DNA of 64,000 nucleotides from Frondihabitans sp. PhB188 (GTDB taxonomy: Bacteria; Actinomycetota; Actinomycetes; Actinomycetales; Microbacteriaceae). Where the stretch lies: assembly GCF_003752365.1 (NCBI RefSeq), contig NZ_RJUO01000001.1, forward strand, positions 868,001 through 932,000. Reading direction: 5' to 3'. Below the pieces are notes generated by a model that searched no databases, was not told where the DNA came from, and saw only the letters and a list, made by a program, of their open reading frames with translations. Below are positions 9,411 to 18,089 of the stretch, in pieces. The position numbers and the translations under genes are program-made. Within the stretch, counting starts at the first letter, position 1. Each line of letters opens with the position of its first letter.

Positions 9411-11954
9411 ATGGCTGAGATCACTGTTCCCGCCATGTCGCTGGTCGTGCTCGTCGGCACGAGCGGCTCCGGCAAGTCGACCTTCGCCGCGCGCGCCTTC
9501 GAGCCGTTCGAGACGCTCTCGAGCGACGTGTTCCGCGGCCTGGTGTCGAACGACGAGAACGACCAGTCGGCCACGGCCGCCGCGTTCGAGGCGCTGCGCC
9601 ACGTCGCGGGCCAGCGGCTGCGTCGCGGCCTCCTCACCGTCGTCGACGCGACGAACGTCCAGAAGGACGCCCGGGCGTCGTTCGTCGAGCTCGCCCGCTC
9701 GAACGACGTCCTGCCGGTGGCGATCGTCCTCGACGTGGCGGAGTCCGTGGCCGTCGCCCGCAACGCCGAGCGCACCGACCGCGACTTCCCCGCCTCCGTC
9801 ATCCGCCGACAGCACGACCAGCTGCGACGGTCGCTGAAGTTCCTCGGCAAGGAGGGCTTCCGGCGCGTGCACGTGCTGTCGAGCGTCGACGAGATCGACC
9901 AGGCGACCATCCGCCGCGAGCCGCTCCTGAACGACCTGCGCACCGAGCACGGCCCGTTCGACGCCATCGGCGACGTGCACGGCTGCCGCTCCGAGCTCGA
10001 GTCGCTGCTCGGCGAGCTCGGCTACGAGCTGACCCGCGACGAGCAGGGTCGCCCCGTCGACGCAGCCCACCCCGAGGGGCGGCGCGCGGTCTTCCTCGGC
10101 GACCTGGTCGACCGCGGGCCCGACGTGGTCGGAGTGCTGCGGCTGGCGATGGGCATGGTGGCCTCCGGCAACGCCCTCGCCGTCCCCGGCAACCACGAGC
10201 ACAAGCTGGTGCGGGCGCTTCAGGGCAAGAACGTCCAGACCTCGCACGGGCTCGCCGAGACGCTGACGCAGCTCGCCGGCGAGACGCCCGAGTTCCGGCG
10301 CGACGTCGAGCGCTTCTGCCACGACCTCGTCTCGCACCTCGTCCTCGACGACGGAAAGCTGGTCGTCTGCCACGCGGGACTCCCCGAGGCGTACCACGGC
10401 CGGGCGTCCGGGCGCGTCCGCTCGTTCGCGCTCTACGGCGACACCACGGGCGAGACCGACGAGTTCGGCCTGCCCGTCCGCTACCCGTGGGCGAACGACT
10501 ACCGCGGCGACGCCGTCGTGCTCTACGGCCACACGCCGACCCCGGTCGCCGAGTGGGTCAACAACACGCTGTGCCTCGACACCGGGTGCGTCTTCGGCGG
10601 CGCCCTGACGGCATTGCGCTACCCCGAGCGCGAGATCGTCTCGGTGCCCGCCGAGCGCGAGTGGTACGCGCCGGTCAAGCCCCTGCAGACGCCCGAGCAG
10701 GCGGCCCTGTCGCAGGAACGCCCTCCGGGGGTGCTCTCCGTCCAGGACGTCCTCGGCCGGCACATCATCGAGACCAGGCACCACGGCCGCATCGGCGTCC
10801 GCGAGGAGAACGCCGCCGGCGCCCTCGAGGTCATGAGCCGGTTCGCCCTCGACCCGAACCACCTGCTCTACCTGCCGCCGACCATGAGCCCGCCCGCGAC
10901 CTCGAAGCTCGACGACTACCTCGAGCACCCCGCCGAGGCCTTCGCCGCCTTCCGCCGAGACGGCGTCGAGAGCGTCATCGCCGAAGAGAAGCACATGGGG
11001 TCCCGCGCCGTCGTGCTGCTCACGCGCGACCCCGCGCGGTTCGGAGCGAAGCCCGGGTGGCGCGGCGTCGTGCACACCCGCACCGGGCGACCGTTCTTCG
11101 ATGAGGCGACCGGTGCCGAGTTCCTGCGCAGGATCGACACGGCCGTCGACGGCGCGGGCCTGTGGGGCGAGCTCGACACCGACTGGCTCCTCCTCGACGC
11201 CGAGCTGCTGCCGTGGTCGTTCAAGGCGGGCGACCTCATCCGAGACCAGTACGCGTCGGTGGGCGCCGCGGCGACCACGGCGCTGCCCGCGGCGGTCGCC
11301 GCACTCGAGGCGGCAGCCGCCTCCGGGGTGGACGTCGGCGAGCTCGCCGAGCGCACCCGGCTCCGATCGGACGACGCCGTGAAGTACGTCGCCGCCTACC
11401 GCCGCTATGCCGCGCAGTCGTCGGGACTCGACGGCGTGCAGCTCGCGCCGTTCCAGCTGCTCGCGACCGAGGGTCGCACCCACGTCGATCGCCCGCACGA
11501 GTGGCACCTCGACCTCGCCGACCGGCTGGCCGACGCCGACCCGGTGCTGTTCCGCCGCACCCGTCGCACGATGGTCGACCTCGGCTCCGACGACTCGGTT
11601 GCCGCCGCCACCGCCTGGTGGGTCGACCTGACCGAGGCGGGCGGGGAGGGCATGGTCGTCAAGCCGGCCGAGGGCCTGCGCCGCACGAAGAACGGGCTCG
11701 TGCAGCCCGGCATCAAGGTGCGCGGGCGCGAGTACCTGCGGATCATCTACGGCCCCGACTACACGAGGCCGGAGAACCTCCGGCGTCTCAAAGACCGCGG
11801 GCTCGGGCTCAAGCGATCGCTCGCGCTGCGCGAGTACGCCCTCGGAGTGGAGGCGCTGGACCGGGTCGTCGCGCGGGAGCCGCTGTGGCGGATCCACGAG
11901 GCCGTGTTCGCGGTGCTGGCGATGGAGTCGGAGGCGGTGGATCCGCGGCTGTGA
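9411..11954 (+). CDS. pnkp: Polynucleotide kinase-phosphatase-ligase of the Pnkp/Hen1 RNA repair complex
   Basis: An 847-residue three-domain RNA end-healing and sealing enzyme. Residues ~1-170 are a 5'-kinase with P-loop VGTSGSGKST. Residues ~180-480 are a metallophosphoesterase with GDVHG, GDLVDRG, GNHEHKL and GHTPTP, removing 2',3'-cyclic or 3' phosphates. Residues ~480-847 are an adenylyltransferase ligase with motif I EEKHMGSR (Lys near 527) and a late block EGMVVKP. The length and order match bacterial Pnkp. The known ligase needs Hen1 for activation, and hen1 lies immediately upstream. Likely substrates are tRNAs cut by ribotoxins. Confidence 0.94.
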   Translation: MAEITVPAMSLVVLVGTSGSGKSTFAARAFEPFETLSSDVFRGLVSNDENDQSATAAAFEALRHVAGQRLRRGLLTVVDATNVQKDARASFVELARSNDVLPVAIVLDVAESVAVARNAERTDRDFPASVIRRQHDQLRRSLKFLGKEGFRRVHVLSSVDEIDQATIRREPLLNDLRTEHGPFDAIGDVHGCRSELESLLGELGYELTRDEQGRPVDAAHPEGRRAVFLGDLVDRGPDVVGVLRLAMGMVASGNALAVPGNHEHKLVRALQGKNVQTSHGLAETLTQLAGETPEFRRDVERFCHDLVSHLVLDDGKLVVCHAGLPEAYHGRASGRVRSFALYGDTTGETDEFGLPVRYPWANDYRGDAVVLYGHTPTPVAEWVNNTLCLDTGCVFGGALTALRYPEREIVSVPAEREWYAPVKPLQTPEQAALSQERPPGVLSVQDVLGRHIIETRHHGRIGVREENAAGALEVMSRFALDPNHLLYLPPTMSPPATSKLDDYLEHPAEAFAAFRRDGVESVIAEEKHMGSRAVVLLTRDPARFGAKPGWRGVVHTRTGRPFFDEATGAEFLRRIDTAVDGAGLWGELDTDWLLLDAELLPWSFKAGDLIRDQYASVGAAATTALPAAVAALEAAAASGVDVGELAERTRLRSDDAVKYVAAYRRYAAQSSGLDGVQLAPFQLLATEGRTHVDRPHEWHLDLADRLADADPVLFRRTRRTMVDLGSDDSVAAATAWWVDLTEAGGEGMVVKPAEGLRRTKNGLVQPGIKVRGREYLRIIYGPDYTRPENLRRLKDRGLGLKRSLALREYALGVEALDRVVAREPLWRIHEAVFAVLAMESEAVDPRL

Positions 11955-11995
11955 GAGGGTCGGCGGGCTCGCCAGCGCAGTGAGCTTCGCTCAAT

Positions 11996-12025
11996 TTGTT
12001 TCCACGCCGAGCCGTATGGCATACT
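11996..12025 (+). promoter_or_regulatory. Candidate promoter of tRNA-Glu
   Basis: TTGTTT at 11996-12001 and CATACT at 12020-12025 are separated by 18 bases and lie 17 bases before the mature tRNA 5' end. This fits a housekeeping sigma promoter for a stand-alone tRNA. Confidence 0.45.
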
Positions 12026-12042
12026 CGACGAGTTGCAAATAC

Positions 12043-12115
12043 GGCCCCATCGTATAGCGGCCTAGTACGCTGCCCTCTCACGGCGGTAACACCGGTTCGA
12101 ATCCGGTTGGGGTCA
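12043..12115 (+). tRNA. tRNA-Glu (anticodon CTC)
   Basis: A 73-base cloverleaf: acceptor arm GGCCCCA pairs with TGGGGTC with one G-U pair, discriminator A. The D stem is GTAT/GTAC, the anticodon stem CTGCC/GGCGG encloses the loop CTCTCAC, and the T arm is ACCGG-TTCGAAT-CCGGT. CCA is not encoded. It is transcribed on its own and followed directly by a long hairpin terminator. It sits about 90 bases downstream of the RNA-repair gene pnkp. Confidence 0.95.
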
Positions 12116-12116
12116 C

Positions 12117-12156
12117 GATGCAAAATGCCCTCCCCTGCGGGAGGGCATTTTGCATC
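12117..12156 (+). terminator. Perfect 18-bp hairpin after tRNA-Glu
   Basis: The arms 12117-12134 and 12139-12156 are perfect reverse complements (GATGCAAAATGCCCTCCC) around a CTGC loop. The right arm contains a TTTT run. This is the strongest hairpin in the window and a natural terminator for the tRNA transcript. Confidence 0.9.
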
Positions 12157-12210
12157 TGTGCCTGTCAGAACAGATGTGCCTGTCAGAACAGATGCGCTTG
12201 TCAGAACAGC
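12157..12210. repeat. Three tandem 18-bp repeats after the tRNA terminator
   Basis: Units at 12157, 12175 and 12193: the first two are identical (TGTGCCTGTCAGAACAGA) and the third differs at three positions. Each contains CTGT-CAGA-ACAG or TTGT-CAGA-ACAG, a short inverted repeat resembling a protein-binding half-site pair. They lie 78 bases before the MBL hydrolase gene and could be an operator array or a slippage product. Confidence 0.85.
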
Positions 12211-12287
12211 TGAAGGGTCGCTTCGCTCCCTTTCCTTCCGGGGCTGTCGGCCGGGAGCTTGAGCCTCGTGCGCAGTAGCGTGGGGAC

Positions 12288-12929
12288 ATGTTGGTTACCA
12301 AGTACGAGCACGCAGCCCTTGTCGTCGAAGTGGACGGGCAGCGGCTCGTCATCGATCCGGGCGGATTCACGCGCCCGCTCACGGATGTGACCGACGTCGA
12401 GGGCATCGTCATCACCCACCAGCACCCCGACCACTGGACCCCCGGCCAGATCGAGGGCCTGCTCGAGGCCAACCCCGGCGCGCGCATCCTCGGCCCCGAA
12501 GGCGTCGCGCACGCTCTCGGCGAGGTGGGGTTCGCCGTGGAGACGGTCAGCGACGGCGACGTCGTCGAGGTCGGCCCGTTCACCCTCCGCTTCGCCGGCA
12601 CCGACCACGCTGTGATCCACGAGACCCTCCCCCGCGTCGACAACACCGGCGTGCTGGTCAACGACACGCTCTTCCACCCCGGCGACTCGTACACCGTCCC
12701 CCCGTTCGACGTTCCTGTGCTCGCTGCTCCGATCGGCGCCCCGTGGCTCAAGATCGGCGAGGCGATGGACTACGCGGCCGCCGTGAAGCCGGGGCGGGCC
12801 TTCCCGATCCATGAGAAGACCCTCTCGGAGACGGGGCTGGGGATGCACGTCGACCGGATCCGCGCGGTCGTCGAGGCAGCCGGAGGCGACGTCGTCGTGC
12901 TGGCGCCCGGAGAGTCGCTCGAGCTCTAG
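12288..12929 (+). CDS. MBL-fold metal-dependent hydrolase
   Basis: A 213-residue metallo-beta-lactamase-fold protein of the small stand-alone type (YycJ/UlaG-like grouping). The metal motif is THQHPDHW near residue 43, with further histidines in FAGTDHAVIHE and FHPGDSY, and a late FPIHEKT. It starts MLVTKYEHAALVVEVDG. Substrate is unknown. It stands alone between the 18-bp repeat array and a bidirectional terminator. The stop codon TAG overlaps the dispersed word AGTTCCTGCG. Confidence 0.85.
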   Translation: MLVTKYEHAALVVEVDGQRLVIDPGGFTRPLTDVTDVEGIVITHQHPDHWTPGQIEGLLEANPGARILGPEGVAHALGEVGFAVETVSDGDVVEVGPFTLRFAGTDHAVIHETLPRVDNTGVLVNDTLFHPGDSYTVPPFDVPVLAAPIGAPWLKIGEAMDYAAAVKPGRAFPIHEKTLSETGLGMHVDRIRAVVEAAGGDVVVLAPGESLEL

Positions 12930-12949
12930 TTCCTGCGCCCCGGGCTCGC

Positions 12950-13004
12950 GAGGTGGCCCCCGTCGTCGCCGCGCCTCCAGCGGTGCGACGACGGGGGCCA
13001 TCTC
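12950..13004. terminator. Hairpin between MBL hydrolase and ilvE
   Basis: The 20-bp arms 12950-12969 and 12985-13004 match at 19 positions around a 15-base loop. It lies between two convergent genes and probably stops transcription arriving from the plus strand, possibly from both. Confidence 0.75.
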
Positions 13005-13023
13005 GCGCACCGCCGTGACGCGA

Positions 13024-13054
13024 AACGCCCCGTCGCACGAGGCGGCGGGGCGTT
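13024..13054 (-). terminator. Terminator hairpin of ilvE
   Basis: AACGCCCCG (13024-13032) pairs with CGGGGCGTT (13046-13054). Read on the minus strand the stem ends in GTTTCG, a short T tract. It lies 13 bases after the ilvE stop codon. Confidence 0.7.
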
Positions 13055-13067
13055 CCAGGGCCGAAAG

Positions 13068-14174
13068 CTAGGCGTCGAGGCGCGTCAGCCAGCCGTGGCG
13101 GTCTTCGCGACGGCCGTACTGGATGTCGGTCAGCTCGGCGCGGAGCGACAGCGTGAGCGAGTCGGGGCCGGCGACGGGCGACACGATCGACACGCCCTCG
13201 CCTTTCAGCTCGCCGATCGGCACGACCACCGCGGCGGTTCCGCAGGCGAACACCTCGACGATGTCGCCCGAGGCGACGCCGTCGCGCCACTCGTCGAGCG
13301 ACACGCGGCGACGCTCGACCGTGTGGCCGCGGTCTTCGGCGAGCTGCAGGATCGAGTCGCGCGTGATGCCCTCGAGGATCGAGTCGGAGTCGGGGGTGAC
13401 GATGGTTCCGTCTCTGTAGACGAGCACCACGTTCATGCCGCCGAGCTCTTCGATGTAGGTCGTGTCGACGGAGTCGAGGAACAGCACCTGCGAGCAGCCG
13501 TTGGCGTACGCCTCCTCCTGCGGGAGGAGCGATGCGGCGTAGTTGCCGCCGGTCTTCGCCGCGCCGGTGCCGCCCTTGCCCGCACGGGAGAAGTTCGTCG
13601 ACAGCCAGATCGACACCGGGGCGACGCCGCCGGTGAAGTAGGCGCCGGCCGGGCTCGCGATCACGTAGTAGCCGACCTTGTGCGCCGCCCGGACGCCGAG
13701 GAAGCTCTCGGTCGCGATCATGAACGGACGCAGGTAGAGGCTGGTCTCGTCGGCCGACGGGACCCACTTCTCGTCGACCTGGACGAGCTGCTTGAGCGAC
13801 TCGACGAAGTCGTCGATCGCCAGCTCGGGCAGCGCGAGGCGCTTGGCGGATCGCTGCAGGCGCCGGCCGTTGGCGTCGGGCCGGAACGTCCAGACCGAGC
13901 CGTCGGCATGGCGGTAGGCCTTGATGCCCTCGAAGATTTCCTGCCCGTAGTGGAGGACGGCTGCGGAGGGGTCGAGCATCAGCGGGCCGTACGGGCTGAC
14001 GGTGGCGTCGTGCCAGCCGTCGTCGGCCGTCCACTCGATGGCGACCATGTGGTCGGTGAAGTACTTGCCGAAGCCGGGGTCGGCGAGCATGGCCTCGCGC
14101 TCGGCGTCGGCGCGGGCAGCCGGCGACGGCGTCAGCTGGAAGTTCAGGGGGTAGGTGTCGTGGGTCGTGGTCAT
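13068..14174 (-). CDS. ilvE: Branched-chain amino acid aminotransferase
   Basis: A 368-residue fold-type IV PLP enzyme catalysing the last step of valine, leucine and isoleucine synthesis. Recognisable blocks are LHYGQEIFEGIKAYR, FRPDANGRRL, the PLP lysine region AAKTGGNYAASLLP and FACGTAAVVVPIG. The length fits the bacterial class II form. Its start is 8 bases after the leuB stop, so leuB-ilvE form an operon; a hairpin follows the stop. Confidence 0.95.
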   Translation of the reverse strand: MTTTHDTYPLNFQLTPSPAARADAEREAMLADPGFGKYFTDHMVAIEWTADDGWHDATVSPYGPLMLDPSAAVLHYGQEIFEGIKAYRHADGSVWTFRPDANGRRLQRSAKRLALPELAIDDFVESLKQLVQVDEKWVPSADETSLYLRPFMIATESFLGVRAAHKVGYYVIASPAGAYFTGGVAPVSIWLSTNFSRAGKGGTGAAKTGGNYAASLLPQEEAYANGCSQVLFLDSVDTTYIEELGGMNVVLVYRDGTIVTPDSDSILEGITRDSILQLAEDRGHTVERRRVSLDEWRDGVASGDIVEVFACGTAAVVVPIGELKGEGVSIVSPVAGPDSLTLSLRAELTDIQYGRREDRHGWLTRLDA

Positions 14175-14182
14175 GAGCGCGC

Positions 14183-15256
14183 CTATCGGGAAGTGGGGAC
14201 GAGTGCCACGGCGGCGGCGATCGCGTCGCCGATCTGCGCCGTGGTTCGGGAGGACCCAGCGGTGCGGCCGCCGATGTCGGCCTCGACAGCCGCCGTCACC
14301 CGGGCGGACTCTTCGGCCAGACCGAGGTGGTCGAGGAGAAGAGCCGTCGAGAGGATGGCGGCCGTGGGGTCGGCCTTCTGCTGGCCGGCGATGTCGGGAG
14401 CGGAGCCGTGCACCGGTTCGAACATGCTGGGGAAGGCGCCCTCGGGGTTGATGTTGCCCGAGGCTGCCAGGCCGATGCCGCCGCTGATTGCGCCAGCCAG
14501 ATCGGTGAGGATGTCGCCGAAGAGGTTGTCCGTGACGATGACGTCGAATCTAGCAGGGTCGGCGACCAGGTGGATCGTGGCCGCGTCGACGTGCTGGTAG
14601 TCGACGGCGACGTCGGGGTACTCGGCTGCGACCGCGTCGACGGTGCGCTGCCAGAGAGAGCCCGAGAAGACGAGCACGTTGGTCTTGTGCACCAGCGTCA
14701 GACGGTGTGCGGGGCGCTTCTGCGCGAGCTCGAAGGCGTACCGGACGACGCGCTCGACACCGTAGGCCGTGTTGACGCTGACCTCGTTGGCGATCTCGTG
14801 CGGCGTGCCGGTGCGCAGCGAGCCGCCGTTGCCGACGTACGGACCCTCGGTGCCCTCGCGGACGACGACGAAGTCGACGTCGCCGGGGCTGGACAGCGGC
14901 GACGGGACGCCAGGATAGACCTTCGTCGGGCGAAGGTTCACGTAGTGGTCGAGCGCGAAGCGGAGCTTGAGCAGCAGACCCCGCTCGATGATGCCGCCGC
15001 GCAGGTCCGGGTCGCGCGGGTCGCCCCCGACGGCGCCCAGCAGGATCGCATCGTGCTGCCTGATGGCGTCGAGGTCGGCGTCGGTGAGGATGTCGCCGGT
15101 GGCCTTGAAGCGGGCGGCGCCGAGTGAGAACTCGGTGACGTCGAACGCGGTGTCGCTGCCGTCGGTGACCGCGCGAAGCACCTTGACGGCCTCGGCAACG
15201 ACCTCGGGTCCGATCCCGTCGCCCGGGATGCTGGCCAGTCGGACGGTGCGGCTCAT
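14183..15256 (-). CDS. leuB: 3-isopropylmalate dehydrogenase
   Basis: A 357-residue NAD-dependent decarboxylating dehydrogenase of leucine synthesis. It has [11 protein letters not shown] at the N terminus, [11 protein letters not shown], the tyrosine/lysine region [10 protein letters not shown], the metal-binding stretch [12 protein letters not shown] and [15 protein letters not shown] 15256 follows AGGAG by 6 bases. A much longer in-frame reading upstream overlaps serA on the same strand in another frame and is not real. It is co-transcribed with ilvE; leuA is not in the window. Confidence 0.95.
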   Translation of the reverse strand: MSRTVRLASIPGDGIGPEVVAEAVKVLRAVTDGSDTAFDVTEFSLGAARFKATGDILTDADLDAIRQHDAILLGAVGGDPRDPDLRGGIIERGLLLKLRFALDHYVNLRPTKVYPGVPSPLSSPGDVDFVVVREGTEGPYVGNGGSLRTGTPHEIANEVSVNTAYGVERVVRYAFELAQKRPAHRLTLVHKTNVLVFSGSLWQRTVDAVAAEYPDVAVDYQHVDAATIHLVADPARFDVIVTDNLFGDILTDLAGAISGGIGLAASGNINPEGAFPSMFEPVHGSAPDIAGQQKADPTAAILSTALLLDHLGLAEESARVTAAVEADIGGRTAGSSRTTAQIGDAIAAAVALVPTSR

Positions 15257-15342
15257 GCGTTCTCCTCGCTTCGGGGCTGCTGCGTCAAGCTTACCGAGGG
15301 GGCGGGGGCGCGAAGGAGTTCCTGCGCCCCTCGGAAGAAGGC

Positions 15343-16932
15343 CTACAGCGTGACGTCGATCTCCTGCAGCACGTCGGCGTCGATCGCGCGGCGCACCTTC
15401 TCGAGCAGCCCCTCGGGAGCCGGGGAGTCGATGGTCAGGACCGACAGAGCGGTGCCGCCCGCCGTGGTGCGCGCGATCTGCATTCCGGCGATGTTGATCC
15501 CGGCCTCGCCGAACTCCTTGCCGTAGACCGCGACGATGCCGGGGCGGTCGGTGTAGAGCATCACGATGTGGTGCTTCGCGAGCGGGACCTCGACGTCGTA
15601 TCCGTTGATCTCGACGATCTTCTCGACCTGCTTCGTGCCGGTCAGCGTTCCCGAGACCGAGATCTGACGACCGTCGGCGAGGGCGCCGCGCAGGGTGATG
15701 ATGTTGCGGTACTCCTCCGACACGGCGTCGGTGAGCAGGCGCACGGTGACTCCTCGCTGCTCGGCGAGCAGAGGCGCGTTGACGTAGCTGACCGTCTCTT
15801 GCACGGCGTCCGAGAACACGCCCTTGAGCGCCGCGAGCTTGTAGACGCTGACGTCGTACTCGGTGAGGTCGCCGTGCACCTCGACGTCGATCGACGTGAG
15901 CGGGCTGTCGGCGAGGCCGGAGAAGACCTGGCCGAGCCTCTCGACCAGCGGGATGCCGGGGCGGACGTACTCGTCGATGACACCGCCGGCGACGTTCACG
16001 GCATCGGGAACGAGCTCGCCGCCGAGCGCGAGGCGCACCGACTTCGCGACCGAGACGCCGGCCTTCTCCTGCGCCTCGTCGGTCGACGCGCCGAGGTGCG
16101 GGGTGACGACGACGTTCTCGAGGGCGAGGAGGTCGGTGTTCGCGGGCGGCTCGGAGACGAACACGTCGAGGCCGGCGCCGGCGATGGTGTCGCTGCGGAG
16201 GGCCTCGAACAGCGCCTCCTCGTCGATGAGTCCGCCGCGGGCCACGTTGACGATGAAGGCGGTCGGCTTCATCTTCGCGAGCTGAGCCGTCGAGATCATC
16301 CCCGTGGTCTCGGGCGTCTTCGGCATGTGGATGGTGATGAAGTCGCTCTGCTCGAGCAGCTCGTCGAGCGTGAGCAGGGTGACGCCGAGCTGCTGAGCGC
16401 GAGCCGGGGTGACGTAGGGGTCGAACGCGACGATGTTCATGCCGAACGCCTGGAGGCGGGCGGTGATGAGTGCGCCGATGCGGCCGAGTCCGATGATGCC
16501 GACGGTCTTCTCGAAGAGCTCGACGCCGGTGTACTTCGAGCGCTTCCACTGACCCTGCGCGAGTGCCGCGTGGGCGGCGGGGATGTGGCGGGCGAGGCTC
16601 AGGATGTGGCCGACGGTCAGCTCGGCCGCCGAGATGATGTTGGAGGTCGGGGCGTTCACGACCATGACGCCGGCGTTGGTCGCGGCCTTGATGTCGACGT
16701 TGTCGAGGCCGACGCCCGCGCGGGCGATGACCTGCAGGTGAGGAGCCGCGGCGATCGCCTCGGCGTCGACCTTCGTGGCCGAGCGCACCAGGATCGCGTT
16801 CGCATCCGCCAGGGCGGAGAGGAGGGCGGGGCGGTCGGTGCCGTCGACGGTGCGGACGTCGAAGTCGGGCCCGAGGGCGTCGACGGTCGCGGGCGAGAGT
16901 TCTTCGGCGATCAACACGATGGGCTTGGCCAC
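15343..16932 (-). CDS. serA: D-3-phosphoglycerate dehydrogenase
   Basis: A 529-residue long-form SerA for the first step of serine synthesis. Order: catalytic/NAD domain with [18 protein letters not shown] and the active-site region [16 protein letters not shown] then [12 protein letters not shown]; an intervening ASB domain (~320-450); a C-terminal ACT domain ([17 protein letters not shown]) that binds serine for feedback control in the family. GTG 16932 has AGGA upstream and gives [13 protein letters not shown]; longer frames start inside non-coding sequence. The gene appears monocistronic, 86 bases before leuB. Confidence 0.94.
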   Translation of the reverse strand: MAKPIVLIAEELSPATVDALGPDFDVRTVDGTDRPALLSALADANAILVRSATKVDAEAIAAAPHLQVIARAGVGLDNVDIKAATNAGVMVVNAPTSNIISAAELTVGHILSLARHIPAAHAALAQGQWKRSKYTGVELFEKTVGIIGLGRIGALITARLQAFGMNIVAFDPYVTPARAQQLGVTLLTLDELLEQSDFITIHMPKTPETTGMISTAQLAKMKPTAFIVNVARGGLIDEEALFEALRSDTIAGAGLDVFVSEPPANTDLLALENVVVTPHLGASTDEAQEKAGVSVAKSVRLALGGELVPDAVNVAGGVIDEYVRPGIPLVERLGQVFSGLADSPLTSIDVEVHGDLTEYDVSVYKLAALKGVFSDAVQETVSYVNAPLLAEQRGVTVRLLTDAVSEEYRNIITLRGALADGRQISVSGTLTGTKQVEKIVEINGYDVEVPLAKHHIVMLYTDRPGIVAVYGKEFGEAGINIAGMQIARTTAGGTALSVLTIDSPAPEGLLEKVRRAIDADVLQEIDVTL

Positions 16933-17220
16933 GGGATTCCTAACGATGGTTCGTGCGCGGGGACTCGTCCACAGTAGCCAGGCCCTCGGCCCTTTTCGGG
17001 CGCAGGAACTGCCCTCGCGGGTCGAACCTGAGAATCCGCAGAGCATGCCCAGGCGACCCGGACCTAATTGCGCGGCCCGCGTTCCTCTGGCAAGGACAAC
17101 CCGATGGCGGTCCTTGCGGCACTGGCATTCGCGCGCAGAAATCCTTGCTGGCGATGCGCGACGATGCCCGAATCCTCGACTGCACGAAAGCGTTCCTTGC
17201 GGACGGATCGTGTGGCGCGG

Positions 17221-17637
17221 TCAGAGCTGGTAGGTACTCGTAACGTACGCCGAGACCGACGCCGAGATGGCCGACGCAGCGCAGGCGGCCGCCAGGAGCA
17301 GGACGATTCGACGCCCCAACGAGCGGCGCCGACCGATGAGCACCGCGCCCAGATAGGCGACGGCCGGCGCGACGAGGGCGACGATCAGCTGAACCCAGGG
17401 AAGCGGCTTGACGAGTCCGTCGAGGCCGTTTGCCCTGTAGAAGGAATAGTTCTTGCTGATGAGGGGAGGAACGGTGATCACGTTCTGCAACCCGATCCAG
17501 GTGAAGTACGCCGCCAGCAAGCCGAAGACAGCCAGCGCCGTGATCCATCCGACGAAGGTGGACGAGCGGTCCGACATGATGCCGTTCTCACCGGCCTCGT
17601 CACCGCTCGTCGATTCTGCCGACGCCAGGTCGCTCAC
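17221..17637 (-). CDS. Small membrane protein of the mtlD operon (138 aa)
   Basis: Not recognised. GTG 17637 follows GGAGGAAC and overlaps the preceding stop (GTGA). After an acidic N-terminal tail (~25 residues) there are about three hydrophobic helices: VGWITALAVFGLLAAYFTWIG, VQLIVALVAPAVAYLGAVLI and IVLLLAAACAASAISASV. A shorter start at MSDRSS (17577) is possible. It is third in the mtlD-orf151-orf138 run. The function is unknown; its partner upstream is also a membrane protein. Confidence 0.75.
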   Translation of the reverse strand: MSDLASAESTSGDEAGENGIMSDRSSTFVGWITALAVFGLLAAYFTWIGLQNVITVPPLISKNYSFYRANGLDGLVKPLPWVQLIVALVAPAVAYLGAVLIGRRRSLGRRIVLLLAAACAASAISASVSAYVTSTYQL

Positions 17638-18089
17638 GAGGTTCCTCCATAGACGAACTGCCACGGGATCAGCACGATGACTCCCACCAGCAGCCAGACG
17701 ACACGACGACGTGCCGACGAGGCAGGCGTCAGGGAGAGAGTCGCGGCGAACCACAGTGCCGGGGCGAAGACGGCCAGCCATTGCCCGAGATGCCACAGTG
17801 TCAATGAGGCGCCGGCGAGCCCCGGTGCCGTCGCACGGGTGACGGCCAAGAGCCAGGCGACCGTGTAGAGCAGGAGGATCGCGGCGAAGACGCCGTGGGC
17901 GACGAGCATGCCCGAACTGAGCACGCCCTCGGGCAACTCGTCTTCGTCGCCGTCCGCGTCGTCGGCGGTCTCGTCGCCCCGGTGCCCGCGGGCGGGGCCC
18001 TCGACGTAGCTGCTGTCGGCCGACTCGCCCCAGCTCAGGGCCTCATCGTCGTCGAGCTCGTGGTCGACGGGATTCTTCTCGGGGCTCAC
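17634..18089 (-). CDS. Acidic-tailed small membrane protein of the mtlD operon (151 aa)
   Basis: Not assigned to a named family. The N-terminal ~55 residues are strongly acidic with a DEALSWGE motif; the rest holds three hydrophobic segments (LVAHGVFAAILLLYTVAWLLAV, GQWLAVFAPALWFAATLSL, VVWLLVGVIVLIPWQFVYG). GTG 18089 overlaps the mtlD stop (GTGA) and its own stop overlaps the next GTG, so all three genes are translationally coupled. No enzymatic motif is visible. Confidence 0.75.
   Translation of the reverse strand: MSPEKNPVDHELDDDEALSWGESADSSYVEGPARGHRGDETADDADGDEDELPEGVLSSGMLVAHGVFAAILLLYTVAWLLAVTRATAPGLAGASLTLWHLGQWLAVFAPALWFAATLSLTPASSARRRVVWLLVGVIVLIPWQFVYGGTS

Noticed and set aside
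12043-12115. Integration (att) site at tRNA-Glu
   Set aside because: No integrase gene, no repeat of the tRNA 3' end and no phage-like genes were found in the neighbouring sequence.
12157-12210. CRISPR-like array
   Set aside because: Three directly abutting 18-bp units with no spacers; likewise the 105-, 19-, 25-, 16- and 6-bp arrays have no unique spacers and no cas genes are nearby.
14183-16549. 788-residue fusion containing LeuB
   Set aside because: The upstream part is the off-frame shadow of serA; a good ribosome site precedes ATG 15256, which gives a standard LeuB.
16933-17220. Possible small gene in the 288-base gap after serA's start region
   Set aside because: Frames here lack ribosome sites and conserved features; only the dispersed word (17001) was noted.
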